In this document: positions 16,535-27,027 of the stretch, one piece after another
How the letters are laid out: the number at the start of each line of letters is the position of its first letter
Position numbering within the stretch: the first letter of the stretch is position 1
Assembly: GCA_000720995.1 (NCBI GenBank)
Contig: JOEL01000003.1
Location: forward strand, 248,001 to 312,000
Source: Streptomyces celluloflavus
GTDB lineage: Bacteria; Actinomycetota; Actinomycetes; Streptomycetales; Streptomycetaceae
Reading direction: 5' to 3'
Length of the DNA: 64,000 nt
The notes under the pieces: model-generated
Told to the model about the DNA's origin: nothing
The model's input: only the letters and a program-made list of their open reading frames with translations
Databases searched by the model: none
Made by a program: the position numbers and the translations under genes

Positions 16535-18565
16535 CTACAGCTCGCCCGCCAGGACCCGGGCGAGGGATGCCTCGGGGCGTTCCTCGGTAGCCCGGCGGAA
16601 GGCGTCCGCGTAGGCGTGGTCGCCGATCGCCGCGCGGGCCCGCTGCTCGCACTCCTCGCGGACCGCGCGCAGCTCCGGTGTACCGCGCTGCGGGTGGCCG
16701 ACGGTGCGCCAGAACGCCTGGCCGCTGCCGTAGATGAGGGCGGCGCCCTCGCCGTTGCCCTGTGCCGCCACCGCGGCGGCCAGCAGGTCGAGGCCGAGCG
16801 CGATACCGAAGTTGTCGCCGATGCCCTTCTTCCCGGCGAGCATCGCGCGGGCGTGGTCCGCGGAGTCCTTCGGGCGGCCCTGGAAGAGGGAGATCAGGGA
16901 GAGCTGGTAGTCGGTGTAGGCGCGGGTCCAGTACTCGCCCAGTTCCACACAGCCGCGGCGCAGTGCGGTCGCCTCGGTCCGCGCCTCGGCCAGCTTGCCC
17001 AGGCCGGTGAGGGCGAAGACCCGGATGAGATGGCAGCGCAGCCGGGCGGGCGAGTCGAACGGGGCGTTCACCAGCGGGCCGAGGGCCTGGTCGGCGACGC
17101 TGTACGCGGCCAGCGGCCGGCCCGCCATCAGGTGGGTGAGGCCGACGAGGTAGCCGGCCGCGAGCATCGCCTCCACGTCGTCGTCGGCGCGGGCGGCGCG
17201 GGAGCACTGGCGGCCCAGTTCGTCGGCGGTCTCCAGATCGCCCTGGAGCAGCACGCCGACGCCGAGCGCCCACAGCGCCCGGGTGCGGGCCGGGCACGGG
17301 GTGCGGTGCGCGACGAGGGCGCGTTCCAAGTAGTCCCGGGCCTCGTGCAGATGGCCGCAGCAGCTCCAGAAGAAGCCGACCGCGGCGCTCAGTTCGAGGG
17401 CGCGTTCCGGGTCGACGACGAGCAGGTGGTCCAGCGCGGTGCACAGGTCGATATGCGCCTCGGCGACCCGCCGGTACCACTGAACCTGGTCGGGGCCCAG
17501 CCAGCCGGTCTCGGCCAGGCGGCCGAAGCCGACGAAGTGCGCGGCGTGCCGGGCCGACAGGGCCGGTTCCTCGCGCAGTTCCGCCAGCCACATGCGGCCG
17601 TACTCGCGGAGCGTGTCGAGCATGCGGAAGCGCTGGCCCTCACGGGTGAGCACCGATTTGGCGGCGAGTCCGGCCAGTGCCGTGCGGACCCCCTGTGCGG
17701 AGAGCGGGCCGCCGGCGCAGACGGCCCGCGCGGACGTCTCGTCGAATGATCCCCGGAAGACGGAGAGGCGCGCCCACAGCAGCCGCTCCAGCGGTTCGCA
17801 CAGTTCGTGGCTCCAGCCGATGGCGGTGCGCAGCGTCCGGTGGCGCGGGGTCCATGCCCAGCCGGCGCCGTCGAGGGTGTCGAAGCGGGAGTTGAGCCGC
17901 TCGGCAACGCGCTCGGGGGTGCTGTCCGCCAGCTGGGCGCCGGCCAGTTCCAGGGCCAGCGGGATGCCTTCGAGACGGCGGCAGATCTCGGCGGCGGCCG
18001 CCGTGTGCGACGGGTCGGTGAGCCGGAGCCCGGGGGACGCGGTGGCCGCCCGTTCCGCGAGCAAGGCGAGGGCATCGTTGTCACCCTCGACGGGCAGCGG
18101 TTCGATCTCGGTGACCCATTCGCCGCCGACCTCCAGCGGCTGCCGGCTGGTGACCAGCACGGTGAGCCCGGGGGCGGCGGTCAGCAGATCGCCGGTCAGG
18201 TTGCGGCAGGCATCGACGAGGTGTTCACAGGAGTCCAGCACCAGGAGCAGCTGTTTGTCGGCGAGCCATTCGCACAGTGCCGCCACCGGCATCCGGGCCG
18301 TGTGGTCGGACAGTCCGACGGCATCGGAGACGGTGGCCAGCAGCAGTTGTTCACCGTGGAGGGGTGCGAGGTCGGCCCACCACACCCCGTCGGGGTAATG
18401 CGGCAGCGCCGCTCCGGCGGCCCGCATCGCGATCCGTGTCTTGCCCACACCACCCGGCCCGGTCAGGGTGATCAGCCGGTGCCGCGCCAACTCGCTGTCC
18501 AGTCGGCGCAGTTCGGCCCGTCGACCGACAAAGCTGGTCGATTCCTCGGGAATATTGCTCTCCAC
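16535..18565 (-). CDS. STAND/NB-ARC ATPase with TPR-like tail, no HTH
   Basis: A 676-residue AfsR/LuxR-type ATPase core. It begins after a short lead with STSFVGRRAELRRLDSELAR and Walker A GPGGVGKTR, Walker B LLLVLDSCEH, and a GIPLALELAGAQL segment typical of the NB-ARC GxP region. From about residue 400 it becomes helical repeats. Relatives usually carry a SARP or LuxR DNA-binding domain; none is seen at either end, so it may act through a partner. GTG at 18565 is preferred because homology begins there; the frame is open to 18691. It is convergent with the peptide cassette. Confidence 0.8.
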   Translation of the reverse strand: MESNIPEESTSFVGRRAELRRLDSELARHRLITLTGPGGVGKTRIAMRAAGAALPHYPDGVWWADLAPLHGEQLLLATVSDAVGLSDHTARMPVAALCEWLADKQLLLVLDSCEHLVDACRNLTGDLLTAAPGLTVLVTSRQPLEVGGEWVTEIEPLPVEGDNDALALLAERAATASPGLRLTDPSHTAAAAEICRRLEGIPLALELAGAQLADSTPERVAERLNSRFDTLDGAGWAWTPRHRTLRTAIGWSHELCEPLERLLWARLSVFRGSFDETSARAVCAGGPLSAQGVRTALAGLAAKSVLTREGQRFRMLDTLREYGRMWLAELREEPALSARHAAHFVGFGRLAETGWLGPDQVQWYRRVAEAHIDLCTALDHLLVVDPERALELSAAVGFFWSCCGHLHEARDYLERALVAHRTPCPARTRALWALGVGVLLQGDLETADELGRQCSRAARADDDVEAMLAAGYLVGLTHLMAGRPLAAYSVADQALGPLVNAPFDSPARLRCHLIRVFALTGLGKLAEARTEATALRRGCVELGEYWTRAYTDYQLSLISLFQGRPKDSADHARAMLAGKKGIGDNFGIALGLDLLAAAVAAQGNGEGAALIYGSGQAFWRTVGHPQRGTPELRAVREECEQRARAAIGDHAYADAFRRATEERPEASLARVLAGEL

Positions 18566-18773
18566 CGGGCCAGTTTGCCGCACCTGCGGCACCGGGGTGA
18601 GGACGGCAAAGGCCCCCGCGGGCCGCCGGATACCGCCCCTGGCGCGGTGGTTTCGCGGTAGGGCGGGGGTGTCCGGCGGGCCCGGTGTCACCCGATGGTC
18701 TACCGCGACGAGGTTGACGGACAGCGTCCCCGGCCGCCGTCCGGCCGGGCCGCGGCCGGGGATTCGCCCGCCG

Positions 18774-19844
18774 TCACGCGTCCCGTGCGGCCGCCCCGCC
18801 GGCGCCGAGGCCGAGGTCCGGTCCGGCCGGCGGCGCGAAGTGCCGCGCGACCTCGGCCGCGGTCACCGCGGCCAACCGGTCCGGTGTCCAGCGCGGGTCG
18901 CGGTCCTTGTCGATGATCTGCGCGCGGATGCCCTCGACCAGGTCGGGCGAGGTCAGCATGGCGCACGCGATGCGGTACTCCTGGTCCAGGGCGTGCTCCA
19001 GGGAGCCGAGCGCGCGGGCCCGGCGCAGTGCGGCGAGGGTGACCTTCAGGGAGGTGGGAGACCTGGTGTACAGGGTCTCCGCCGCTTCCTTCGCGGCCTG
19101 TTCGCCGCTGTCCGCCAGCCGTTCGGTGATCTCCTCGACCGTGTCGGCCGCGTAGCAGCTGTCGATCCACTCCCGGTGGGCGGCGAGTTCGCCGCCGGGC
19201 GCGGTGGCGGCGCAGCGGGCCACGGTCTCCGGCACACCGGCGCCGGCCAGCCCGTCGGCGAGGTCCGACAGCCGCGCCGCGGGGACGAAGTGGTCGGCGA
19301 GCCCCAGCAGCAGGGCGTCGGCCGCGCCGACCGCGGCACCGGTGAGCGCGAGGTGGGTGCCCAGTTCGCCGGGGGCGCGGGCCAGCAGGAAGGTCCCGCC
19401 GACGTCGGGGACGAAGCCGATGCCGGTCTCCGGCATGGCGATCCGGGAGCGTTCGGTGACGATCCGTACCCCGGCGTGCGCGGAGAGGCCGACGCCGCCC
19501 CCCATCACGATGCCGTCCATCAGGGCGACATAGGGCTTGGGGTAGCGGGCGATCCGGGCGTTGAGGCGGTATTCATCGCGCCAGAAGGCCCGCGACGAGG
19601 CTCCGCCGCCGGCACCGGCGTCCCGGTGGATGGCGCGGATGTCGCCGCCGGCGCAGAGCCCGCGCTCACCGGCGCCGCGCAGGACGACGGTGGCCACCGC
19701 CGGATCGTGCTCCCATGCGGTGAGCGCCTCGTCGATGCGGCGCACCATGGTGTGGTCGAGGGCATTGAGGGCGCGGGGCCGGTTGAGGGTGAGGTATCCG
19801 GCCCGGCCTTCGGTGTGCAGGAGTACGGAGTCGTCGGCGCTCAT
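18774..19844 (-). CDS. 3-hydroxyisobutyryl-CoA hydrolase (enoyl-CoA hydratase family)
   Basis: A 356-residue crotonase-fold enzyme of the length and layout of 3-hydroxyisobutyryl-CoA hydrolases in valine degradation: LNRPRALNALDHTMVRRIDE, GLCAGGDIRAIHRDA (oxyanion hole), YPKPYVALMDGIVMGGGVGL and RIAMPETGIGFVPDVGGTFL with the catalytic Glu/Asp region. The longer C-terminal half distinguishes it from simple enoyl-CoA hydratases. Start at 19844 has GGAG 8 bp upstream. It lies divergent from the siderophore operon, with an iron box between them but about 180 bp away. Confidence 0.88.
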   Translation of the reverse strand: MSADDSVLLHTEGRAGYLTLNRPRALNALDHTMVRRIDEALTAWEHDPAVATVVLRGAGERGLCAGGDIRAIHRDAGAGGGASSRAFWRDEYRLNARIARYPKPYVALMDGIVMGGGVGLSAHAGVRIVTERSRIAMPETGIGFVPDVGGTFLLARAPGELGTHLALTGAAVGAADALLLGLADHFVPAARLSDLADGLAGAGVPETVARCAATAPGGELAAHREWIDSCYAADTVEEITERLADSGEQAAKEAAETLYTRSPTSLKVTLAALRRARALGSLEHALDQEYRIACAMLTSPDLVEGIRAQIIDKDRDPRWTPDRLAAVTAAEVARHFAPPAGPDLGLGAGGAAARDA

Positions 19845-20022
19845 CGGCCCGCTCCGCTCGGCGCCGGTGCGGCAGTGACACACATGGTCTCGTCGTCCTT
19901 TCCAGGATCCGCTGCGCCCGCTGGCCGCGGGCGGTTGCTCGCCCCCACTCCATCAGACGGTGGCGGCGGCTTCGCCGTTGCGGTCCGCCGCCGGATTTCG
20001 ATCACTGGGCAATCCTTTAGGC

Positions 20023-20041
20023 TTAGGTTAGGCTCACCTTA
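20023..20041. promoter_or_regulatory. Iron box upstream of dhbC-dhbE
   Basis: TTAGGTTAGGCTCACCTTA matches the 19-bp DtxR/DmdR/IdeR consensus (TTAGGTTAGGCTAACCTAA) at all but three positions. It lies 165 bp upstream of the dhbC GTG. These regulators repress when iron is plentiful, so dhbC and dhbE should be induced by iron starvation. Confidence 0.9.
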
Positions 20042-20205
20042 CTCGTCAGGGCGGTCTCCGTGCCGGACCGCACCGGTCCATGACGGCAACGCCGGCACGG
20101 CCGCGCCGGAACTCCGGCCGGACACCGCACTTCGCCCACCCGTATCGGTTCCCTGCACACCCCACACCGGTTCCCCGACGGGACCTTCGGAGAAATGGAG
20201 TCCCC

Positions 20206-21407
<1,202 letters not shown>

Positions 21408-21411
<4 letters not shown>

Positions 21412-23087
21412 GTGCCGTGCCCACGCCGACCTGGCCCGCCGAATTCGCCGCGCGCTACCGCGCGGCCGGCTGGTGGCGCGGCGAGACCTTCGGACAGGTG
21501 CTGCGGGACCGCGCCGCCGCGCACCCGGACCGGATCGCCGTCGTCGATCCGGCGGCCGGTGTGCGCCGTACGTACGGCGAACTCGACGCGCGCGCCGACC
21601 GGCTGGCGGCCGGTTTCCTCGCACGCGGTATTGCCAAGGGCGACCGGGTGGTCGTCCAGTTGCCCAATACCTCGGAGTTCTTCGAGGTGATCTTCGCGCT
21701 CTTCCGGATCGGCGCGCTCCCGGTCTTCGCGCTGCCCGCGCACCGCGAGAGCGAGATCGGCTACTTCTGCGCCTTCACCGAGGCCGTCGCCTACGTCATC
21801 CCGGCCGCACACGGCGGCTACGACTACCGGGCGCTGGCCGGGAAGGTCCGCGCGACATCGCCCGCGCTGCGCCATGTGTTCGTGGCGGGCGGCTCTCCGC
21901 CGGACGCGGACGACGGCTGCGAACCGCTCGCCGACGTCTTCGCGGAGCCCGTCGAGATCACCGGACCGCAGCCGCACGAGCTGGCGTTCCTCCAGCTCTC
22001 CGGCGGCAGTACGGGCATCCCCAAGCTGATCCCGCGCACCCATGACGACTACCTCTACTCGGTGCGCGGCTCCAACGAGATCTGCGGCGTCGACGAGCAC
22101 AGCGTGTACCTGTGCGTGCTGCCCGCGGCGCACAACTTCCCGCTCTCCTCGCCCGGCACCCTCGGCGCGCTGTACGCGGGCGGCCGGGTGGTGCTCTGTC
22201 CGGAGCCCAGCCCGGACACCGCCTTCCCGCTGATCGAGCGGGAGGGCGTCACCCTCACCGGTGTGGTGCCGCCGCTGGCGCTGGTGTGGACGGAGGCGGC
22301 GGCCGCGTCCGCGTACGACCTGAGCAGCCTCGACGTGCTGCTGGTGGGCGGTGCCAAGTTCAGTGAGGAGGCGGCCCGGCGGGTCCGGCCGGCGCTCGGC
22401 TGCACCGTGCAGCAGGTCTTCGGGATGGCTGAGGGCCTGGTCAACTACACCCGGCTGGACGACCCCGCGGAGGTCATCGTCACCACCCAGGGCCGGCCGA
22501 TCTCGCCCGACGACGAGATCAGGGTCGTGGACGACGCGGACCGCGAGGTGCCGACCGGGGAGGCGGGCCATCTGCTGACCCGCGGCCCGTACACCATCCG
22601 CGGCTACTGGCGGGCTCCCGGGCACAACGCCACGGCCTTCACCGAGGACGGCTTCTACCGCACCGGCGACATCGTCCGGCTCACCCCCACCGGCCATCTG
22701 GTGGTCGAGGGGCGGGCCAAGGACCAGATCAACCGGGGCGGCGAGAAGATCGCGGCCGAGGAGGTGGAGAACCATCTGCTCGCCCACCCCGCCGTGCACG
22801 ACGCCAATCTCGTGGCGGAGGCCGATCCGTATCTGGGCGAGCGCACCTGCGCGTACGTCATCCTGCGGGCCGGGGCCGCGCCGCTGAAGCCGGCCGCCGT
22901 CAAGGCGTTCATCCGCCAACGGGGCCTGGCCGCCTACAAGGTGCCCGACCGGGTGGAGTTCGTGACCGCCTTCCCGCAGACCGGTATCGGCAAGATCTCC
23001 AAGAAGGACCTGCGGGCCGCGGCCGCCCGCACGGCCCGCGCACCGGAACGGGAGACCGGACCGGTGCCGGTGCCCGCCGTGGAGTGA
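21408..23087 (+). CDS. dhbE: 2,3-dihydroxybenzoate-AMP ligase
   Basis: A 559-residue aryl-acid adenylating enzyme of the EntE/DhbE type. It activates 2,3-dihydroxybenzoate with ATP and loads it onto the aryl carrier protein (40701-40931). Visible motifs: [20 protein letters not shown] (phosphate loop), [10 protein letters not shown] with the Asn that marks aryl-acid specificity, [24 protein letters not shown] and [15 protein letters not shown] with [11 protein letters not shown] at the end carrying the catalytic Lys. Translation is coupled to dhbC. A strong hairpin terminator follows at 23106. Confidence 0.95.
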
Positions 23088-23105
23088 CCGGCGTACCCAA
23101 CTGCT

Positions 23106-23141
23106 CACGAGGGCCCCGCGATGCCGCGCGGGGCCCTCGTG
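23106..23141. terminator. Hairpin terminator after dhbE
   Basis: A perfect 15-bp stem (CACGAGGGCCCCGCG and its complement) with a 6-base loop begins 19 bp after the dhbE stop. GC-rich hairpins without a long T-run are common actinobacterial terminators. Confidence 0.8.
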
Positions 23142-23204
23142 CCGTATGTGGTGGCCGAGGCCGGTGCGGGGGTGGTGCCGGCGCCGTCCGGCCGCGGACA
23201 CGAA

Positions 23205-23238
23205 GGAGCGGCCGACGCCCACCGGCGTCGGCCGCTCC
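23205..23238. terminator. Hairpin terminator after the siderophore-binding protein gene
   Basis: A perfect 15-bp stem (GGAGCGGCCGACGCC and its complement) with a CACC loop lies 39 bp past the stop of the minus-strand binding-protein gene, ending that operon. Confidence 0.75.
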
Positions 23239-23276
23239 GTCCGTTCCCGGGCGTCGGCCTGCGGCCTTCCCGGCCG

Positions 23277-24275
23277 TCAGCGCGCGAGGGCGCTCTTGAC
23301 GTTGTCCAGCACCGTCTGCGCGGCGATCGGGCCGCCCGCGCTGTTCCAGGCGGCGCCCTCGATGACCACGACATGGCCCTGCTTCTCGGCCTTCAGCTGG
23401 CCGAAGTTGGGCACCTTCTTGGCCTCCTCGTACGCCTTCTGGCCTGCGGCCTTGTCGCCGAGCGTGCCGAAGAACAGCCAGTCGCCGTCGATCGTGTCCA
23501 GCTTCTCCAGGCTCACCGGCTCGCTGTGGCCGGCGCTCTCGCCCTGCTGGTTCGCGGGGCGCTGGAGGCCGAGCGCGGCGAGGGTGGCGCCGACATGGCC
23601 CTTGCCCTTGCCGACGATCGAGGGCGCGCCGTCCTGCCAGCGGACCACACTGGTGACGGCCCCGGCGTTGCCCTTGAGTGCGGTCTTGGTGGTCGCCACC
23701 TCGGAGTCGAAGCGGCCGAGCCACTTCTCGGCGTCCGGCTTCTTGTTGAGCGCGTCCGCGGTGGCGGTGAACGCCTTCTTCCAGTCCTCGTTGAGCTTGG
23801 CGGTGAGCACGGTGGGCGCGATGCCCTGGAGCTTGTCGAGCACCCGCTTGGCGCCGACGGTCTCGTCCACCAGGATCAGGTCCGGCTGGAGGGTGGCGAG
23901 CTTCTCCAGGTCGGGTTCGGCGACGGTGGCGACGATCTCGGCCCCGCCCGCCTTGCCGGCGAGGTAGGTCGAGACGCCGTGCTGGCCGCGTCCGGCGGTG
24001 GCGCCGACCGGCTTGAAGCCGAGGGTGAGTGCCGCGTCGAGGGTCGGTTCGCTGAGCGTGACGACCTTCTTGGGCGCCGCGGGCACGGTGACCTGCTTGC
24101 CGTTGGCGTCGGTGACGCTGCGCGTACCGGCGGTCTTGTCCGCCGTTGCCCCGGCCGTACCGGACGTCGTCTCACCGCCGCAGGCGGTCAGCGCGAGGGA
24201 GGCGGCGAGCACGGCGGCGGGGAGGGCGGCCGCGCGGCGGACGGCGGATCGGTGCGGCTGGGAAGCACGCGGCAT
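23277..24275 (-). CDS. Siderophore-binding lipoprotein (FepB/FhuD type)
   Basis: A 332-residue extracytoplasmic binding protein with a signal peptide ending in the lipobox LTAC and then the two-lobed FecB/FhuD fold: KVVTLSEPTLDAALTLGFKP, LQPDLILVDETV and the C-terminal GPIAAQTVLDNVKSAL. It should capture the ferric form of the siderophore made here and hand it to the two FecCD permeases encoded at 34410-36514. ATG at 24275 has AGGAG 8 bp upstream. It is the third gene of the minus-strand unit glycosyltransferase-esterase-binding protein. Confidence 0.9.
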   Translation of the reverse strand: MPRASQPHRSAVRRAAALPAAVLAASLALTACGGETTSGTAGATADKTAGTRSVTDANGKQVTVPAAPKKVVTLSEPTLDAALTLGFKPVGATAGRGQHGVSTYLAGKAGGAEIVATVAEPDLEKLATLQPDLILVDETVGAKRVLDKLQGIAPTVLTAKLNEDWKKAFTATADALNKKPDAEKWLGRFDSEVATTKTALKGNAGAVTSVVRWQDGAPSIVGKGKGHVGATLAALGLQRPANQQGESAGHSEPVSLEKLDTIDGDWLFFGTLGDKAAGQKAYEEAKKVPNFGQLKAEKQGHVVVIEGAAWNSAGGPIAAQTVLDNVKSALAR

Positions 24276-24378
24276 GGGGGTGGCTCCTGGTTCGTTGGGG
24301 AGGGGAGAGGGGACGGGTCGGAGGGTGCCGGGGATGCGGCGGGAGGGGGCCGGGCAGCGGACGCGCTCCCCGGAGTGG

Positions 24379-25707
24379 TCAGCGGCCGAGGAGGGAGACC
24401 AGGCCGTCGGCCAGGCCGCCGCGCCAGCAGGCGTAGTCGTGACCGCCGTTGAACTCGGTACGGGTGACGCGGTAGTCGCCGGCGCGCAGGATGTCGTGGA
24501 GCGTCCGGCTGTAGTCGACCATCGCGCCCTCGTGCAGCCCGACGTCGAGGTGGACCCGGACGGCGCGCGGGCCGGCGTCCGCGAACTGCTGCGCCAGCCA
24601 GGGGACACCGCCGGTCATGGCCTTCGGTACGCCGCGGGGCATACCGGGGCGCCACCACAGGGACGGCGACTGGGCCAGCGCGTTGCCGAAGCGGCCGGGG
24701 TGGCGCAAACAGGCGTACAGCGCGGCCAGCCCGCCCAGACTCTGGCCCGCCACCACCGTGCGGGCCGGATCGGCGGTGAGCGGCCAGCGGTCCGCCGCCC
24801 AGGGCAGCAGCGTGTGTGCCAGGAAGTCGGCCCAGGGGTCGCGGGCGCCCAGCTCCCGCCACCGGGTGGCGTTGTCGACGGCGTCCGGCGACAGCACCAG
24901 CAGCGGCGGGATCGCCCGGTCGGCGATCAGCGCGTCGAGGGTGTGCTGGATGCCGAGCGCGCCGAACCACATGTCGCCGTCGCTCAGGACGAGCACATCG
25001 AGCGGGGCGGCCGCGGCATGACCCGGGGGGACGTAGACCCAGATGTCGCGCTCGTCGCCGAGCGTCACGCCGGGCAGGCGGTGCCGTTCGGCCGTACCGC
25101 GTGGCGCGTCGGCGCGCCGCGCGTGCCACGGCTGCGGCGGGGCCTGCGGCAGGGCGAAGACCGAACTGTCCGGGGCTCCCCAACGGCCGGGAATGCGCCC
25201 GGGGTTGAGCGGATCGGGTGCCGCGTGCGCGGTCAGTGCGCGCAGGCGGTCCTGGAGCGGTCCGCCACCGGCCGGCGGGGGGCCGGGCGTGAGGTCGGCG
25301 ACGATCCGGTAGGAGCCCCGGTGGTCGGCGCGCAGCCGCTGGGTGCGGTACCAGATGTCGGTGCCCGGCAGCCGGGTGAGCAGTGAACCGGCGAGGTGGT
25401 CGCGGTCCATGAGGCGGTTGGCGAGCAGCAGGACCTGGCGGGTGGCGCGGTGGCCGCGCCACAGGAAGGTGACGGCCCGGTGGTCCCGGTCGCCGTCGAG
25501 GGGTTCGACCAGCGGGGTGCCGGACCGTTCGGCCGCCGCCCAGAAGTCCGCGACCAGGGCGGTGCGTTCGTCCGGTGCGGCGGTGTCGAGGCGGTGGGCG
25601 AGCCGGGTGATCCGCGGACCGGCCGCGGGGCGGGGCAGCGGCCGGTCCGCGGCGGCGGTCCGCGCCCGCGGGCGCGCGTCGGGGGCGAGGGGTGCGGCGC
25701 CGTTCAT
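24379..25707 (-). CDS. fes: Enterochelin esterase (Fes/IroD type)
   Basis: A 442-residue enzyme with an N-terminal carbohydrate-binding-like domain typical of enterochelin esterases (VTFLWRGHRATRQVLLLANR, PGTDIWYRTQRL, GSYRI) and a C-terminal alpha/beta-hydrolase domain: RDIWVYVPPG, LLVLSPDAVDN, nucleophile elbow GQSLGG and catalytic His in NGGHDYACW. The family hydrolyses the serine trilactone of ferric enterobactin to free the iron. Its presence strongly supports a trilactone product. It has no signal peptide. ATG overlaps the glycosyltransferase stop. Confidence 0.93.
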   Translation of the reverse strand: MNGAAPLAPDARPRARTAAADRPLPRPAAGPRITRLAHRLDTAAPDERTALVADFWAAAERSGTPLVEPLDGDRDHRAVTFLWRGHRATRQVLLLANRLMDRDHLAGSLLTRLPGTDIWYRTQRLRADHRGSYRIVADLTPGPPPAGGGPLQDRLRALTAHAAPDPLNPGRIPGRWGAPDSSVFALPQAPPQPWHARRADAPRGTAERHRLPGVTLGDERDIWVYVPPGHAAAAPLDVLVLSDGDMWFGALGIQHTLDALIADRAIPPLLVLSPDAVDNATRWRELGARDPWADFLAHTLLPWAADRWPLTADPARTVVAGQSLGGLAALYACLRHPGRFGNALAQSPSLWWRPGMPRGVPKAMTGGVPWLAQQFADAGPRAVRVHLDVGLHEGAMVDYSRTLHDILRAGDYRVTRTEFNGGHDYACWRGGLADGLVSLLGR

Positions 25708-26852
25708 CCGGCCCGCCCGTGGGTGCGGGCCAGTTCGACGAGGCGGCCGACGAGGTCGGCGGGGCTCGGCAGGGCGGCCATCTCGGCGGCCACCGCACGG
25801 GCCTGCGTGCGCAACTCCTCGTCGGTCAGCAGCCGTTCGACGAGTTCAGGGGTGCACGCGTCGGGGCCGGCCGGTACGAGTCCGCAGCCGCGGTCGCGTA
25901 CCGCGGCGGCGTTGGCCGGGCGGTCCGCGCCCTCGCCCAGGACGATCTGCGGCAGGCCGGAGTCGAGTGCGGCCAGGGTGGTGCCCGCGCCGCCGTGGTG
26001 GATGACCGCGTCGCCGGCGGCGAGCAGTGCGTTGAGGGGGATCCAGTCCACCGGGCGGACGTTCTCCGGGAGCGGGCCGAGATCGGCGAGGTCGGCGCCG
26101 CCCAGGGCCAGGACGAATTCGGCGTCGACCGCGCGGGCCGCGTCCACCACCCAGCGCACCGGGGAGACGCCGTCCACGACGGGGCGGACGGTGCCGAGCG
26201 TGACGGCGACCCGCGGGCGGGCGGTCGGGGTGAAGAGCCACTCGGGCAGTGCGGCGCCGCCGTTGTAGGGCACATGGCGCAGGAACCAGCGATCGGGCTC
26301 CGTGGTGGCGGTCATGCTCGGCGGGGTGACGTCGAGCCAGGCGGCAAGCGGTTCGGGGCCGGTGAGGCCGTGCCGGTCGTAGGCGCCGGCGAGCGCGTTG
26401 TTCATCATCCGCACATGTGCGGCGGTGTGCCCGAAGCCGACGGCGTGCAGCACGGAGGGTATGCCGAGCCGCGCGGCCACCAGCTGTCCGACGACGCCGT
26501 TGGGGGTGTGGACGACGAGGTCGGGGCGCCAGTGCCGGGCGAGCGTCACCATGCGGTCGGCCATCTCGTCGCTGAAGAAGGAGAAGCCCTGGCCGCGGGG
26601 TGGTTCGCCGCCCTCCCCCGGTGTCGGCGGCCGCTTGCCGCGGCGGTCCCGCTCCAACTGCGCGTAGCGCGCGTCGGGGTCGAGGCCCGGTGCGCAGTCG
26701 ACGGCGGGCAGGCCGGCCCGCACGGTGTGCCCCACCGCGGCGCCGCAGGTGCCCATGAGCACCTCGTGACCGGCCGCGCGCAGCGCCTGGGCCAGCGGCA
26801 CCATCGGGTAGAGGAGCCCGAAGAAGGGCGGCCCGGCGAAAAGGACACGCAT
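25704..26852 (-). CDS. GT1-family glycosyltransferase, IroB-like
   Basis: A 382-residue GT-B glycosyltransferase of the UGT/antibiotic type. The N-terminus MRVLFAGPPFFGLLYPMVPL matches the acceptor domain. The nucleotide-sugar domain has PRVAVTLGTV, RPVDWIPLNALLAAGDAVIH, HHGGAGTTLAALDSGLPQIV and the following ADRPANAA. Actinobacterial relatives use dTDP-sugars. It sits first in a unit with an enterochelin esterase, beside an IroC-like exporter, so it is likely to glycosylate the catechol siderophore as IroB does for salmochelin; C- versus O-linkage cannot be read. Start has GGAG 6 bp upstream and the iron box 27005-27023 lies upstream. Confidence 0.88.
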   Translation of the reverse strand: MRVLFAGPPFFGLLYPMVPLAQALRAAGHEVLMGTCGAAVGHTVRAGLPAVDCAPGLDPDARYAQLERDRRGKRPPTPGEGGEPPRGQGFSFFSDEMADRMVTLARHWRPDLVVHTPNGVVGQLVAARLGIPSVLHAVGFGHTAAHVRMMNNALAGAYDRHGLTGPEPLAAWLDVTPPSMTATTEPDRWFLRHVPYNGGAALPEWLFTPTARPRVAVTLGTVRPVVDGVSPVRWVVDAARAVDAEFVLALGGADLADLGPLPENVRPVDWIPLNALLAAGDAVIHHGGAGTTLAALDSGLPQIVLGEGADRPANAAAVRDRGCGLVPAGPDACTPELVERLLTDEELRTQARAVAAEMAALPSPADLVGRLVELARTHGRAG

Positions 26853-27004
26853 GTTGCTCTCCACTTCCGTCGTTGTCCGTCGTCTCGTCCCGTGTCGCCG
26901 CCGGCCTGCCTGAACTGCCGTCACATGGGCTCGCGGCGGGACGTGTTGCCGGGTGTCGTGCCGTCTCCGTCGGCCGGATCGGGCCACCCTGGAGCAACCG
27001 CTAC

Positions 27005-27023
27005 TTAGCTTAGCCTAAGCTAA
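27005..27023. promoter_or_regulatory. Bidirectional iron box between glycosyltransferase and exporter
   Basis: TTAGCTTAGCCTAAGCTAA is a complete palindrome about a single central base and fits the DtxR/DmdR family site. It lies between two divergent operons: 152 bp from the glycosyltransferase start and only 4 bp before the exporter GTG. It probably controls both, and bound repressor would cover the exporter promoter and start. Confidence 0.88.
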
Positions 27024-27027
27024 GTTC

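Noticed and set aside
20023-20041. Iron regulation of the divergent 3-hydroxyisobutyryl-CoA hydrolase by the same box
   Set aside because: The box is about 180 bp from that gene and well placed for dhbC; no functional link to iron is evident.
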